From positions 1-64,000 of the forward strand of contig NZ_BBJJ01000022.1 in assembly GCF_000739815.1 (NCBI RefSeq): a DNA stretch of 64,000 nucleotides. The letters run 5' to 3'. Numbering within the stretch: the stretch's first letter is position 1; each line of letters starts with the position of its first letter. Position numbers and translations under genes: made by a program. This stretch comes from Paraburkholderia mimosarum LMG 23256 = NBRC 106338 (GTDB lineage Bacteria > Pseudomonadota > Gammaproteobacteria > Burkholderiales > Burkholderiaceae). Under the pieces are notes generated by a model. The model saw nothing but the letters and a program-made list of their open reading frames with translations. It did not search any database and had not been told where the DNA came from. Shown here piece after piece: positions 9,534 to 18,707 of the stretch.

Positions 9534-10623
9534 TGCCGTTCTCCGTATCCGGCGCAAGCGGAGCAAACCGCTGCGCCATCGCCAGTTGCTCGCGCATGGC
9601 GAGCGGCAGCGCCTCATAGAGATGGTCGAACATCGAGGACACGTCAGGCGCGGCGATCGCGAGATACGCCTCGACAGCCTGCTCGACCTGCGCGTGACAT
9701 GCCTTGCCGAGTTGCTCGTCACGCGCCTTGTCCCAAACGTTCATACGGATCAGGTACGTGCGCAACCGGCGCAGCGGCTCGGATTCCCACTGCTTGCTGA
9801 CCTCCTCGGCGTCGCGATAGCGCGTGGCATCGTCGGCCGTCGTGTGATCGCCGAGGCGATAGCTGAGCGCTTCGATCAAGGTTGGACCGTCGCCGCGCCG
9901 CGCCTTCGCGAGTGCCGCCCCAACCACGTGGTGCACGGCGATCACGTCGTTGCCATCGACCTGCAGTCCGTCGATTCCCGCCGCAATCGCCTTTTGCGCG
10001 AGCGTTTGCGCAGCGCTCTGATGGCTGCGCGGCACCGAAATCGCCCATTGGTTGTTGTTGATCACGAGCACGAGCGGCGCGCCCCATGCGCCGGCGAAGT
10101 TCATCGCCTCGTAAAAATCTCCCCTGGATGTCGCGCCGTCGCCGAAAAGCGCCACCGCAACGCGCGGCTCCTGGCGCAACTGGAACGCGTAGGCGGCACC
10201 CGCCGCGTGGCACACCTGCGTGCCGATCGGCACGCAGTTCGGAAAGTCGAAGCGAGGCACACTGAAATCGCTTCCTCGCTCGTCGCCGCCCCAATAGAGC
10301 AGACTTTCCGTCATCGTGACGCCGCGCAGCAATTGGGCCGCGTGGTCGCGATAGGAAGGAAACAGCACGTCTTCGGGGCGCATAGCGCTGGCCACGCCGA
10401 CACCGACCGCCTCCTGGCCAACCGACGACGCGAAGGTGCCGAGTTGACCCGTACGCTGCAGCGCGACCGCTTTCGTGTCGAAGGCCCTTGTCAGCACCAT
10501 CGCGCGATAGAGCGACAGGAGCGCTGCCGGATCGCTCGCGAAGGCCGGAAGCGGATGCACGGGGTCGCCTTCGGGGCCGAGGTACTGCGTGTAGCCGATG
10601 TGAAAACTGGCAGCCGTGGTCAT
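9526..10623 (-). CDS. 2-oxoacid dehydrogenase E1 component, alpha subunit
   Basis: A 365-residue E1 alpha subunit. The thiamine-diphosphate/Mg motif is visible as ALFGDGATSRGDFYEAMN followed by VINNNQWAIS, and the phosphorylation-loop region as YRLGDHTTADDATRYR. The start at 10623 follows GAGGAGGCC at good spacing; a longer frame upstream has no family similarity. It is the first gene of the E1alpha-E1beta-E2 operon. No E3 (dihydrolipoamide dehydrogenase) gene lies in the window, so E3 would have to be shared from another locus. The substrate (pyruvate versus branched-chain oxoacids) is unresolved. Confidence 0.92.
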   Translation of the reverse strand: MTTAASFHIGYTQYLGPEGDPVHPLPAFASDPAALLSLYRAMVLTRAFDTKAVALQRTGQLGTFASSVGQEAVGVGVASAMRPEDVLFPSYRDHAAQLLRGVTMTESLLYWGGDERGSDFSVPRFDFPNCVPIGTQVCHAAGAAYAFQLRQEPRVAVALFGDGATSRGDFYEAMNFAGAWGAPLVLVINNNQWAISVPRSHQSAAQTLAQKAIAAGIDGLQVDGNDVIAVHHVVGAALAKARRGDGPTLIEALSYRLGDHTTADDATRYRDAEEVSKQWESEPLRRLRTYLIRMNVWDKARDEQLGKACHAQVEQAVEAYLAIAAPDVSSMFDHLYEALPLAMREQLAMAQRFAPLAPDTENGNG

Positions 10624-10774
10624 GACGGCCTCCTCGATGTTTCCCACATCGTAGGCCTTCTGCGATGTGTGTGCTTGTGCGATGCGCCACCCATGACCCC
10701 GCCTTCCCGCGCATGTTTTCCAGGACCGATTCACGCTCGCGAATGCGGCCAGCACTGCCCTCATCAAACTGCGG

Positions 10775-10984
10775 CTAGCGCCGCCCGCTGCGGCCCCATA
10801 CATAGCGCACCCACCGCTGCCACCGGCTCTGCGGCGGCGCGGGCGAGCTGTGCGCAGTCTGCGCATCGCGGTCGCGCTGGACGGACTTCTGCACCTGTTC
10901 GTGGATCTGCCGCAAGGTCATGCCGCCAGGGCCTTTGAGTTTGTCTGGGTCAGAAGCAGGATCGCTGTGATGATCGTCTTTCAT
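10775..10984 (-). CDS. Small hypothetical protein (69 aa)
   Basis: A 69-residue hydrophilic protein beginning MKDDHHSDPASDPDKLKGPG, with a conserved-looking centre GGMTLRQIHEQVQKSVQRDR that should form an amphipathic helix, and a basic tail rich in Arg and Trp. The start at 10984 has GAGGAAAAC upstream; a longer frame from 11059 lacks such a signal. I recognise no family. It sits between the UPF0182 gene and the E1alpha gene on the same strand, 151 bases before the latter. Confidence 0.55.
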   Translation of the reverse strand: MKDDHHSDPASDPDKLKGPGGMTLRQIHEQVQKSVQRDRDAQTAHSSPAPPQSRWQRWVRYVWGRSGRR

Positions 10985-11107
10985 GAAAGTTTTCCTCAAG
11001 CTCACGCCGACAGCGAGCCGATCGTCAATGTTGCCGACGCTTGCCTCGGCGAACCGCATTCATCGACACGTAGCCGGGCAGCACAGACCCGGCCAGTTTC
11101 CCTTCGG

Positions 11108-13861
11108 TCATTTCCGGGCATCGGAACGGCCGGAACCGAGTGCCTCGAGCAACGGGCGGAGGGCGTCAAGTTCCGCGCCGAAGCCGCTCCAGTCTCCCGC
11201 CTTCAGTCGCTCGATGGCGCGGTCATAGTGGGCAAGTGCCTCTTTCGCGCGCGCGTCTATATTGCCTCGGGGTGGCGATGCCGCTTGTCCGGTCTCCTTG
11301 AAAAGCGCCGCCAGCGCTTCACCCAGACTGTCCTCCATCACCACACGGTCGCCATAGGCGGCAATCACCCGCTTCAACTCGGGCAACTGGCCGGACGCCG
11401 CGCGTAAATAGAGCGGAGAAACGTAGAGAATCGAGTTCTCGATCGGCACGACCACAAGATGACCGCGAATGACGCGTGAGCCCATCTGGTTCCAGAGCGA
11501 AATCTGCTGCGAGATCTCGGTATTCTGCTGAATACGCGCTTCGATCTGAAACGGCCCATAGACCAGCTTGTCCTTGGGAAAGACATACACGATCAGCTTG
11601 CCGTAGCCGGCCGGATCGCAACGCGCCGCCAGCCAGGCAATCATGTTCTCCCGCTGGCTCGGCACCATCGGCAACATGAGGATGAACTCGGCTCGTGCCT
11701 CGCCGGGGAGTCGCATGATCGTGTAGTACGGCGGCATCGTGCTCGCGGAGCTCCCGCCATCGATTCCAACCAGCTCCTGGGGAAACTGCCACAGATCCTC
11801 GCGGTTGTAGAAGACCTCCGGCGCATCCATATGATAGGCGCGGTAAAGCTGCGCCTGGATCAGGAACAGATCTTCCGGGTAGCGGATATGACGCTGGAGC
11901 TCCGGTGGCATCATGTCCAAAGGCTTGAACAAACCCGGGAAGGTGCGCTCGTAGGTGCGCAGGAGCGGATCGGCTGGATCACTGACATAGAAGTCGACCG
12001 TGCCGTTGTACGCGTCGACCACGACCTTGACCGCGTTCCGGATGTAATTGGCGCCGTCGCCGAAACCCGGCCGGGAGTAAGGAAACCACTGGCTGACCGT
12101 GTAGGCGTCCAGTATCCAGAACAGGCGCCCATTGCTTGCGACGACATACGGGTCATGGTCGAGACCCAGGAACGGCGCGATCGTACGCACGCGGTCCTGG
12201 ATGTTGCGGTGAAGCAGGACCCGGCTCTGGTCTGTGATATAGCCGCTCAGCAGGATGTTGGGATCGTCGAGCTCCCAGGCGAAGAGACTACGTCGCGCCC
12301 CGCTGCCGACGCTGACGCCGTCGCGCCCGCTATACGTCGTGTAGGCATTGGTCGGCCTTTGAGGATAGTCGAATTCAGCTACGTTGCCGTTCACGATGAC
12401 ATAATTCTGCCGCCCTTCACCGAAATATAGACGTGGCTCGCGAATGGCCGGGCCGCCGTTGGAGACGGGCGGAATGTCCCGCAAATAGAAGGAAGGTAGC
12501 CCTTCAGTGGATTTCTCGGTGACTGGCGACATCACGACGCCAATGCCATGAGTAAAGATAAGGTGCAGGTTCACCCAGGTTTGGGCATTGGGTGCAAGCA
12601 TTGCCGGTTCCAGTTCACGCGCCGACAGCATCACCTGCCTGTATCCGGCGTCAAGCTGATAGCGGTCGATGTCCACCGAGAGAAATTTGTAGTAAGTCCT
12701 GATCTCCTGCAACTGTGCATAGGTATCCATCAGTGGTTGCACATCCCATAGCCGGATGTTGTCGATGGTCGCCCGATTGGCCTGCAGCGAGTCGAGTGTC
12801 AATCCCTGCTCGGCCTCAAACGGCTTAACCTCGATCTTTGCGAGACCGTAAGCCTCCCGCGTTAGCGCGATAGTGTGCTCGATATAGGGTGTTTCGAGTT
12901 TCAACTCGCTCGGTTTGACATAGAAGCGCTGAAACAGCGACGGATAGATCACAGCGAACACAAACGAACTGCCGAATACGAGCAGCGTGAGAACGGCAGG
13001 CAGCAGATAGCTGCGCCGGCGCATGTTGATCCAAAGGGCAACGGATGACGCCGCGGCAAGGCCGACAAGCATCCACAGGACCGGCAGCTCGACGTGGACA
13101 TCGGTATAGCTGGCGCCGACCACGACGCCATTGTCGTCATAGAGCAGCAAAAAGCGCTCGAGCCACCACGACCAGGCCTTCAGCGCAAAGAACACACCGA
13201 GCAGTGCCGAACCATGCGTGATGGCAGCGGGAGAAAGCGTTCGTGGTGGCCGCTCCGGCGCGATGTCGCCGCGCACCCCGTACACAGCACCTGCCACGAT
13301 CGCGCTGAAGAAGACCAGCCACAGCAGCCAGTTCTTGAGCGCGACATAGGCGGGAAGCGAGAAGAGATAAAAGCCGATGTCCCGCTCGAAGATCGGATCG
13401 CGCGCGCCCACAGGCACCTGATAAATGAAGCGAAGCGCGACGTCCCAGTTTGAGATCTCGCTGGCGGCGACAAGCAACCCAAGGACGACCGCGACGCAGG
13501 CAATGCTGGAGCGCCAGGGAACGCGCGGCGCGATCAGTTCGGCCAGATCGCCGGTAAATTCAGCCGCATCCGGCGAATCGGCGGCGTCCGCTCGCGAGAT
13601 ATCGACGCTCCTCGCGTAACGATGCGCCAAAATCCCGGACAGCCATATCGCGCCCGCCGAAATTGCGAACACCGCCACAAACAGCAGCGCTCTCACGGAA
13701 ATGATGGTCCAGAAAACGCTACCATAGCCGATCGAAGAGAACCACAGCCAGTCGACCAGGGTACCGGTGATGCGTCCGACGACAAGCAGGCCGGCGATGA
13801 CGGCCATCGCCGTGATTGCATAGCGTCTCAGGCGCACGCCGGACTTCACTCCCGACCGCAT
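11108..13861 (-). CDS. UPF0182 family membrane protein
   Basis: A 917-residue protein of the UPF0182 (COG1615) family. The first 350 or so residues hold about seven membrane segments (for example ITAMAVIAGLLVVGRI near 16-31 and ALLFVAVFAISAGAIWL near 58-74). The rest is a large domain with family landmarks LFQRFYVKPSELKLETPYI, LTHG-like FTHGIGVVMSP, YGEG-like LYFGEGRQNYVIVN, and near the end MRLPGEARAEFILMLPMVPS and QISLWNQMGSRVIRGHL. The biochemical function of the family is not known. The start at 13861 follows AGGAGGGACT; the longer upstream frame is spurious. Length is close to the usual 900-1000 residues. Confidence 0.92.
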   Translation of the reverse strand: MRSGVKSGVRLRRYAITAMAVIAGLLVVGRITGTLVDWLWFSSIGYGSVFWTIISVRALLFVAVFAISAGAIWLSGILAHRYARSVDISRADAADSPDAAEFTGDLAELIAPRVPWRSSIACVAVVLGLLVAASEISNWDVALRFIYQVPVGARDPIFERDIGFYLFSLPAYVALKNWLLWLVFFSAIVAGAVYGVRGDIAPERPPRTLSPAAITHGSALLGVFFALKAWSWWLERFLLLYDDNGVVVGASYTDVHVELPVLWMLVGLAAASSVALWINMRRRSYLLPAVLTLLVFGSSFVFAVIYPSLFQRFYVKPSELKLETPYIEHTIALTREAYGLAKIEVKPFEAEQGLTLDSLQANRATIDNIRLWDVQPLMDTYAQLQEIRTYYKFLSVDIDRYQLDAGYRQVMLSARELEPAMLAPNAQTWVNLHLIFTHGIGVVMSPVTEKSTEGLPSFYLRDIPPVSNGGPAIREPRLYFGEGRQNYVIVNGNVAEFDYPQRPTNAYTTYSGRDGVSVGSGARRSLFAWELDDPNILLSGYITDQSRVLLHRNIQDRVRTIAPFLGLDHDPYVVASNGRLFWILDAYTVSQWFPYSRPGFGDGANYIRNAVKVVVDAYNGTVDFYVSDPADPLLRTYERTFPGLFKPLDMMPPELQRHIRYPEDLFLIQAQLYRAYHMDAPEVFYNREDLWQFPQELVGIDGGSSASTMPPYYTIMRLPGEARAEFILMLPMVPSQRENMIAWLAARCDPAGYGKLIVYVFPKDKLVYGPFQIEARIQQNTEISQQISLWNQMGSRVIRGHLVVVPIENSILYVSPLYLRAASGQLPELKRVIAAYGDRVVMEDSLGEALAALFKETGQAASPPRGNIDARAKEALAHYDRAIERLKAGDWSGFGAELDALRPLLEALGSGRSDARK

Positions 13862-14265
13862 AGTCCCTCCTGTGCAGGCCGCCGCCCCTGCCCTGCCGCG
13901 ATCGGATCGATCGCGCACTGCCGGTCTGCCGTGAGCGCGACCGAACAGACTGTAACGCAGCCCGGAGAGTCCGCGCGTAGCCACCCCATGACCCGAGTTT
14001 GCGTGGAGCGCGTTCAGACCGGTTGAATGATTGTAGTTCTGCGCGGCTATTGACATCGGCAGCGCACGTCCGTACGCCGGTGCGGCCACGCGTCCGTACG
14101 CCGGTGCCGTGCGTGGTCGTCGCCGGTGGCGGTGTTCCGATGAACCTGGACTACCATTGGAAGAAGCAGTCTCCACGGCGCAGGTGGTGGTGCATGGGCT
14201 GCCGGCGCCCGTTCGATTTGGCCCCTGGCTGGTCAAGCGGGGCTCAAGCGTCCGCGGAGGTCGAT
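13862..14265. other. Divergent promoter region with a direct repeat
   Basis: About 400 bases between the divergent UPF0182 and Rieske/FAD oxidoreductase genes. A 17-base direct repeat, CGTCCGTACGCCGGTGC, occurs at 14067-14083 and 14091-14107, a 24-base period. An in-frame ATG at 14140 would extend the oxidoreductase by 42 residues containing WCMGC, but it lacks the ribosome-binding site that the ATG at 14266 has. Confidence 0.5.
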
Positions 14266-15792
14266 ATGAGCAGTGAGACACCGAATGAAAGCGGTCCTGA
14301 TCTGGCGCAGGGCGTGCCCATCGAATCGCTTCGCGAAGCTGGCCTGTTGTCTGGACACGTCGGCAATGACGCGGTGCTGATTGCACGGCTCGGTGATGAA
14401 TTCTTCGCTATCGACGCTGCCTGTACCCACTATCACGGCCCGCTCGCCGAAGGGTTGATCGTCGAGGGCACGGTACGGTGCCCATGGCATCACGCGTGCT
14501 TCAGCCTGCGCACGGGGGAAGCGGTGCGGGCTCCGGCTTTGAGCCCTGTCGCGTGCTGGTCCACGGAGGTTCGGGGCGACAAGGTTGTCGTACTGCACAA
14601 AAAGGCACCACCCGCCGCTTCTGTGTCCGCGCCGGCCGGAGCGCCACAGAAGATCGTGATCGTCGGCGGCGGGGCTGCGGGTTTCGCCGCTGCTGAGCGT
14701 CTGCGGCGCCTCGGCTACGCGGGCAGTCTCACGATGCTGAGCGACGACGACGCCCCGCCAGTGGACCGGCCGAATCTGTCCAAGGACTATTTGGCCGGCA
14801 GCGCGCCTGAGGCGTGGGTGCCGCTTCGAGACGACGCTTTCTATGCAGATCAACGCATTGATCTGCGGCTCAAGGCCGGCGTCGTACGCCTTCACGTCGC
14901 CGCGCAGGAAGTGGAACTATCGAATGGGAGCAAGGTGCCCTACGACCGCTTGCTGCTGGCCACGGGAGCCGAAGCGGTTCGCTTGCCGATCCCCGGCATG
15001 GATCTGCCGCATGTGCATACCCTGCGCACACTGGCCGACTGCCGCGCCATCATCGCTCGCGCGGCGAGCACGCGGCGCGCGGTCGTGATCGGGGCAAGCT
15101 TCATCGGACTGGAAGTGGCGGCATCATTGCGCGCGCGTGGGCTCGAAGTACACGTCGTGGCGCCAGAGCGGCGTCCGATGGAACGTGTGCTGGGGCCACA
15201 GATGGGTGAATTCTTGCAGCGCTTGCATGAGGAACACGGCGTCGTCTTCCACCTCGGGAACACAGCCAGCGCGATCGATACGCAGCAGGTATCGCTCGAG
15301 GCGGGCGGCAGCGTGGAGGCCGATCTGGTGGTGGCCGGCGTCGGCGTGCGACCACGACTCGCGCTGGCCGAGCAAGCCGGCCTCGCAATCGATCGGGGCG
15401 TAATAGTCGATGCCTGCTTGCAGACAAGCGCGCCTGGCGTCTTCGCTGCCGGCGACATTGCTCGCTGGCCCGATCCGCATAGTGGCACGGCCATTCGCGT
15501 GGAGCATTGGGTTGTCGCTCAACGCCAGGGACAAACGGCGGCGATGAACCTGATTGGCGGACATGAGAAGTTTGACGCCGTGCCATTCTTCTGGAGCCAG
15601 CACTACGACGTCCCGATCAACTATCTCGGACACGCGCAGAGCTGGGACGAGATCTCGGTTGACGGCAATATCGCAGGACGCGACTGTGTCCTGCGCTACA
15701 AGCGCGACGGACGTGTCCTCGCCGTGGCCACTATCTATCGCGATGCAGAAAGCCTGCGGGCAGAAGTCGAGCTGGAGCGCACCCTGCCTTGA
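14266..15792 (+). CDS. Rieske [2Fe-2S] domain-containing FAD/NAD(P)H oxidoreductase
   Basis: A 508-residue fusion of an N-terminal Rieske ferredoxin domain and a C-terminal pyridine-nucleotide-disulphide oxidoreductase-like flavoprotein. The cluster ligands are CTH (Cys53, His55) and CPWHH (Cys72, His75). FAD binding starts with IVIVGGGAAGFAAAERL near residue 130, the NAD(P)H site with AVVIGASFIGLEVAASL near 270, and the second FAD contact with VFAAGDIARWP. This is the AIF-like/Nfrl architecture, similar to ferredoxin reductases of Rieske oxygenases. The partner is unknown because no oxygenase lies nearby. The start at 14266 has GCGGAGG six bases upstream and matches the family N-terminus. 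Confidence 0.9.
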   Translation: MSSETPNESGPDLAQGVPIESLREAGLLSGHVGNDAVLIARLGDEFFAIDAACTHYHGPLAEGLIVEGTVRCPWHHACFSLRTGEAVRAPALSPVACWSTEVRGDKVVVLHKKAPPAASVSAPAGAPQKIVIVGGGAAGFAAAERLRRLGYAGSLTMLSDDDAPPVDRPNLSKDYLAGSAPEAWVPLRDDAFYADQRIDLRLKAGVVRLHVAAQEVELSNGSKVPYDRLLLATGAEAVRLPIPGMDLPHVHTLRTLADCRAIIARAASTRRAVVIGASFIGLEVAASLRARGLEVHVVAPERRPMERVLGPQMGEFLQRLHEEHGVVFHLGNTASAIDTQQVSLEAGGSVEADLVVAGVGVRPRLALAEQAGLAIDRGVIVDACLQTSAPGVFAAGDIARWPDPHSGTAIRVEHWVVAQRQGQTAAMNLIGGHEKFDAVPFFWSQHYDVPINYLGHAQSWDEISVDGNIAGRDCVLRYKRDGRVLAVATIYRDAESLRAEVELERTLP

Positions 15793-16880
15793 TGCCAGAG
15801 CGCTTCCCCGAGGGCCGAACGACGGTTCACGGTCAGGCTGTTTGGCGTGTCACTCGCGGCCACACCAACTGAGCTTCTACGGAACCAGTTGGCCCGGGAT
15901 ACGGGTTGTCACCCCTACGGGCGCTCCGGACTTTGGTGCGTCTCAGACACTGGTCGCTGCGGGCATATCGCACCGCTTTTGATGTTCCTGTCACGCCTCA
16001 CGCGCGGCCAGTGATGCTCGGCTGAACCGTGAGGCTCGCGAATTACACAGCATCACCAGCCCTTCGGCAAGCACTCGTCCCAGGCGCTCAGCATCGACCG
16101 GCGGCATGTTAGCGGCGATGAATACGCGGCGTCCAGAAGTGTCGGCCGCGCAGTCCAGCGTGCGGTGAGTGGTCTCGTCTGGCAGGCAACCCACGGCTAC
16201 CGCGCGTGAATGGCAGATGAAGTACCGGGACGTCGCCGTCCTTACGCACCGGGTGGCGGCAACGGGTCGGGGTTATGCCGTTTGCATGACACGCGCGCAC
16301 GAGTCCTGGACCGGGCCCATCACGCGCGCGGACACGCAATGCGTGACCCGAACACAGCTTCAACATATTTTCATTTTCAATGACGAAAGGTCGATGAACC
16401 TTATTGCGAATCTGTCGATTGATTTACGTTTTGCGAGAGCATTTCTCGTAAGACGTCCGCCAGGCCGCAATCGTCGTCAATCGAAAACTTGCGTCAGTGC
16501 ACCTGGCAACAGGTCCCTGTTACAAAAAATTAACGCTAATCACGCTGCGGGCGTTCTACATTCAATAGGAGTGTTTGTCACAGCCGACCATGCCGCAACT
16601 TTGTTCATGTGCAGGGCCGAACACGCTGGCATCTCAGGACAGGCTGGGATCACACTCGTGTTGAAGTCGTGACCGACACGCTGGCGGTGACCAGCGCTCG
16701 CGGCCTGTGGCAGTTGAAGCGGTTGCAAGTAGGGCGAGCGGGATAGGTTGGGAACAAGGCGCGCCGACGGCAACATCGTTGAACTCCTGGACGAGGGGAG
16801 CGCGCGGCTGCTCCTGCTGTTTCACTGCCCAAAACGACCGGTCCCGCTGTTATGGGTCGCATCTGGATGAGGAGTCTTCC
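15793..16880. other. Long region without a confident gene
   Basis: About 1.1 kb. A minus-strand frame ending at 15991 includes CLPDETTHRTLDCAADTSG and RRVFIAANMPPVDAERLG; it could be a small gene or a remnant, but no start signal is clear. Around 16340-16560 the DNA becomes noticeably AT-richer, which fits a promoter region or acquired DNA. The last part must carry the promoter of the secreted Asp-box gene at 16881. No RNA gene was recognised. Confidence 0.4.
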
Positions 16881-18311
16881 ATGCGACGCAACAACGCAGC
16901 CGTACTTCTGATTGGAATTCCAGTTGTCATGGCAACCAGCAGCACATGGTCAGCCACACCGGTCTCGGGTCCCAGCCCCTTTGCCAGTTGCACTATCGGA
17001 GGATCCAGCACTGGCACTAACTATGTGAACGCCGAGGTCGAACCCTGGCTGGCCGTGAATCCCGCCATTTCCACGAACCTGATCGGGGTATGGCAGCAGG
17101 ACCGCTGGTCGGACGGCGGCGCGCACGGTCTGGTTGCCGGTTTCTCTCTCGACGGCGGTGCGACATGGGGGGAGACGCCCCTGCCCTTCAGCGCCTGTGC
17201 CGGCGGGCTCGGGTATGAGCGGGCCTCCGACCCATGGGTGTCGATCGGACCAGATGGCACGGCCTATACGGTATCGATTTCGTTCAACGCGTCGAACAAC
17301 AATAACGCGGTGGCTGCCGCGGTTTCGCACGATTTCGGCAAGACATGGGGCAATCTGAGCGTCCTCATCGCCAACAACGAGCCCACCACGCAGTTCTTCA
17401 ATGACAAAGAGTCGGTGACGGCCAACCCGATCAAAGCCGGCGTTGCGTATGCGGTCTGGGACCGGCTCGAGTCGCCAAACGGCAACCCGTACGCGGATCT
17501 GCACGCTGCTGCGTTCCGGGGACCGACGTTCTTCGCGAAAACGGTCAATGGTGGTCAAACCTGGAGCTCACCGAAGATCATTGTGAATCTTCCCTCGCGG
17601 CAGCAGACGATCGGCAACCAGATCGTGGTCAATTCGCAGGACGGCACGCTCTATGACTTCTTCGACATGTTCAGGCCACCCTTCAACGTCACGGCCAGCA
17701 AGGTTGCATTCATCAAGTCGACGGACGATGGTGGCACCTGGACGAAGCCGCAGATCATCGCGGACCTGCGAACCGTTGGGGTCACGGATCCCAACACCGG
17801 CGAGCCTCTGCGTACAGGCGATACCATTCCCGAACCCGCTATTGACCCGGTGACCGGCCAGCTCTACGTAGTGTGGCAAGACTCGCGCTTCAATGGCGGC
17901 CTGTTCGACGAAATCGCGCTATCGACATCCACCGACGGCGGTAACACGTGGAGCGCGCCGGTCCGCGTGAACACGCCGACAGGGCGGCCAGCGTTCAATC
18001 CGTCGGTTCGCGTCAATTCCGCCGGCACCGTGGCCGTCACCTATTACGATTTCCGCAATCTCCCGGCTGGCGACACGACGACGTTGCCCACGGATATCTG
18101 GCGCACCACGTCCACCGACGGCGGGCAGAGCTTTGGCAGCGAACTGCATGTCGCCGGTTCCTTCGATATGAAAACGGCCCCGAACTCCAGAGGCTTTTTT
18201 GTGGGCGACTATCAGGGGCTCGATGTCAGGGGGACGACGTTTGTACCATTCTTTGTGCAAACGAATTCGGGAAATACGGCCAACCGCACTGATGTGTTTG
18301 CTGCACCGTAG
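16881..18311 (+). CDS. Secreted Asp-box (BNR) sialidase-fold protein
   Basis: A 476-residue protein with a signal peptide (MRRNNAAVLLIGIPVVMATS, likely cleavage near residue 25). The body contains at least six Asp-box motifs of the SxDxGxTW type: SLDGGATW, SHDFGKTW, VNGGQTW, STDDGGTW, STDGGNTW and STDGGQSF. Each marks a turn in a blade of a six-bladed beta-propeller. The catalytic residues of true sialidases were not identified, so exo-sialidase activity is not claimed; many such proteins are bacterial exported propellers of unknown substrate. The start follows ATGAGGAGTCTTCC. A GC-rich hairpin follows the stop. Confidence 0.85.
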   Translation: MRRNNAAVLLIGIPVVMATSSTWSATPVSGPSPFASCTIGGSSTGTNYVNAEVEPWLAVNPAISTNLIGVWQQDRWSDGGAHGLVAGFSLDGGATWGETPLPFSACAGGLGYERASDPWVSIGPDGTAYTVSISFNASNNNNAVAAAVSHDFGKTWGNLSVLIANNEPTTQFFNDKESVTANPIKAGVAYAVWDRLESPNGNPYADLHAAAFRGPTFFAKTVNGGQTWSSPKIIVNLPSRQQTIGNQIVVNSQDGTLYDFFDMFRPPFNVTASKVAFIKSTDDGGTWTKPQIIADLRTVGVTDPNTGEPLRTGDTIPEPAIDPVTGQLYVVWQDSRFNGGLFDEIALSTSTDGGNTWSAPVRVNTPTGRPAFNPSVRVNSAGTVAVTYYDFRNLPAGDTTTLPTDIWRTTSTDGGQSFGSELHVAGSFDMKTAPNSRGFFVGDYQGLDVRGTTFVPFFVQTNSGNTANRTDVFAAP

Positions 18312-18324
18312 TTGATCGAGGCGC

Positions 18325-18346
18325 GGCCGGGTGCAGGCTCCCGGCC
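18325..18346 (+). terminator. Hairpin after the Asp-box protein gene
   Basis: A perfect 7-bp stem, GGCCGGG and CCCGGCC, with an 8-base loop, placed 14 bases after the stop of the Asp-box gene. No T-run follows, so terminator function is inferred from position and stem. Confidence 0.5.
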
Positions 18347-18699
18347 ATTCCCGCATCACGCATGAAAAGCGCCACTTCGTCGGTACAAGCCGCCAGCGAA
18401 GCGACCAACACGCCCGATACTTCGCCATCCCGACAAACCAGCCGATGCTACGCCATCGGCGCGATCAGTATCGGATAACCGAGCGTTTCTCCCAGCAGCG
18501 TGGTGCACGCCGTGGCCGCAGAAATATCGGCCAGTGCACGCGGCATGATTTTCACGCGATCGAACGCGCTGCGATTCTCGCGCTGCGTGATGCCGTCTGC
18601 CGCCGCGCCCGCGATATACCCGTGAACGGCGGGATCGACGCGCGCACGGAAGTACCGTTCGTAGTCGGACAGCTAAACGGTATCGGCGGGAATGTTCAT
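18347..18699 (-). pseudogene. N-terminal remnant of an FMN-dependent alpha-hydroxyacid dehydrogenase, two amber stops
   Basis: Read on the minus strand from ATG 18699, the frame gives MNIPADTV, an amber stop, then LSDYERYFRARVDPAVHGYI, GAAADGIT, SAFDRVKIMPRALADIS and YPILIAPMA, then a second amber stop exactly where the family has Tyr (APMAYHRL), followed by HRLV. This is the N-terminal quarter of an FMN-dependent alpha-hydroxyacid dehydrogenase/oxidase (lactate oxidase-like). Homology fades after about 18470, and the FMN- and substrate-binding C-terminal part is absent. Two in-frame nonsense codons plus truncation mark a decayed gene. The left boundary is approximate. Confidence 0.75.
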
Positions 18700-18707
18700 C
18701 GTGCGAC

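Noticed and set aside
14140-14265. N-terminal extension of the Rieske oxidoreductase with a CxxC motif (WCMGC)
   Set aside because: The ATG at 14266 has a good GGAGG site and matches the family N-terminus; the extension lacks a ribosome-binding site. A separate small peptide cannot be excluded.
16540-16776. Possible small gene upstream of the Asp-box protein
   Set aside because: Overlapping frames on both strands, no start signal, and the region is better explained as a promoter region.
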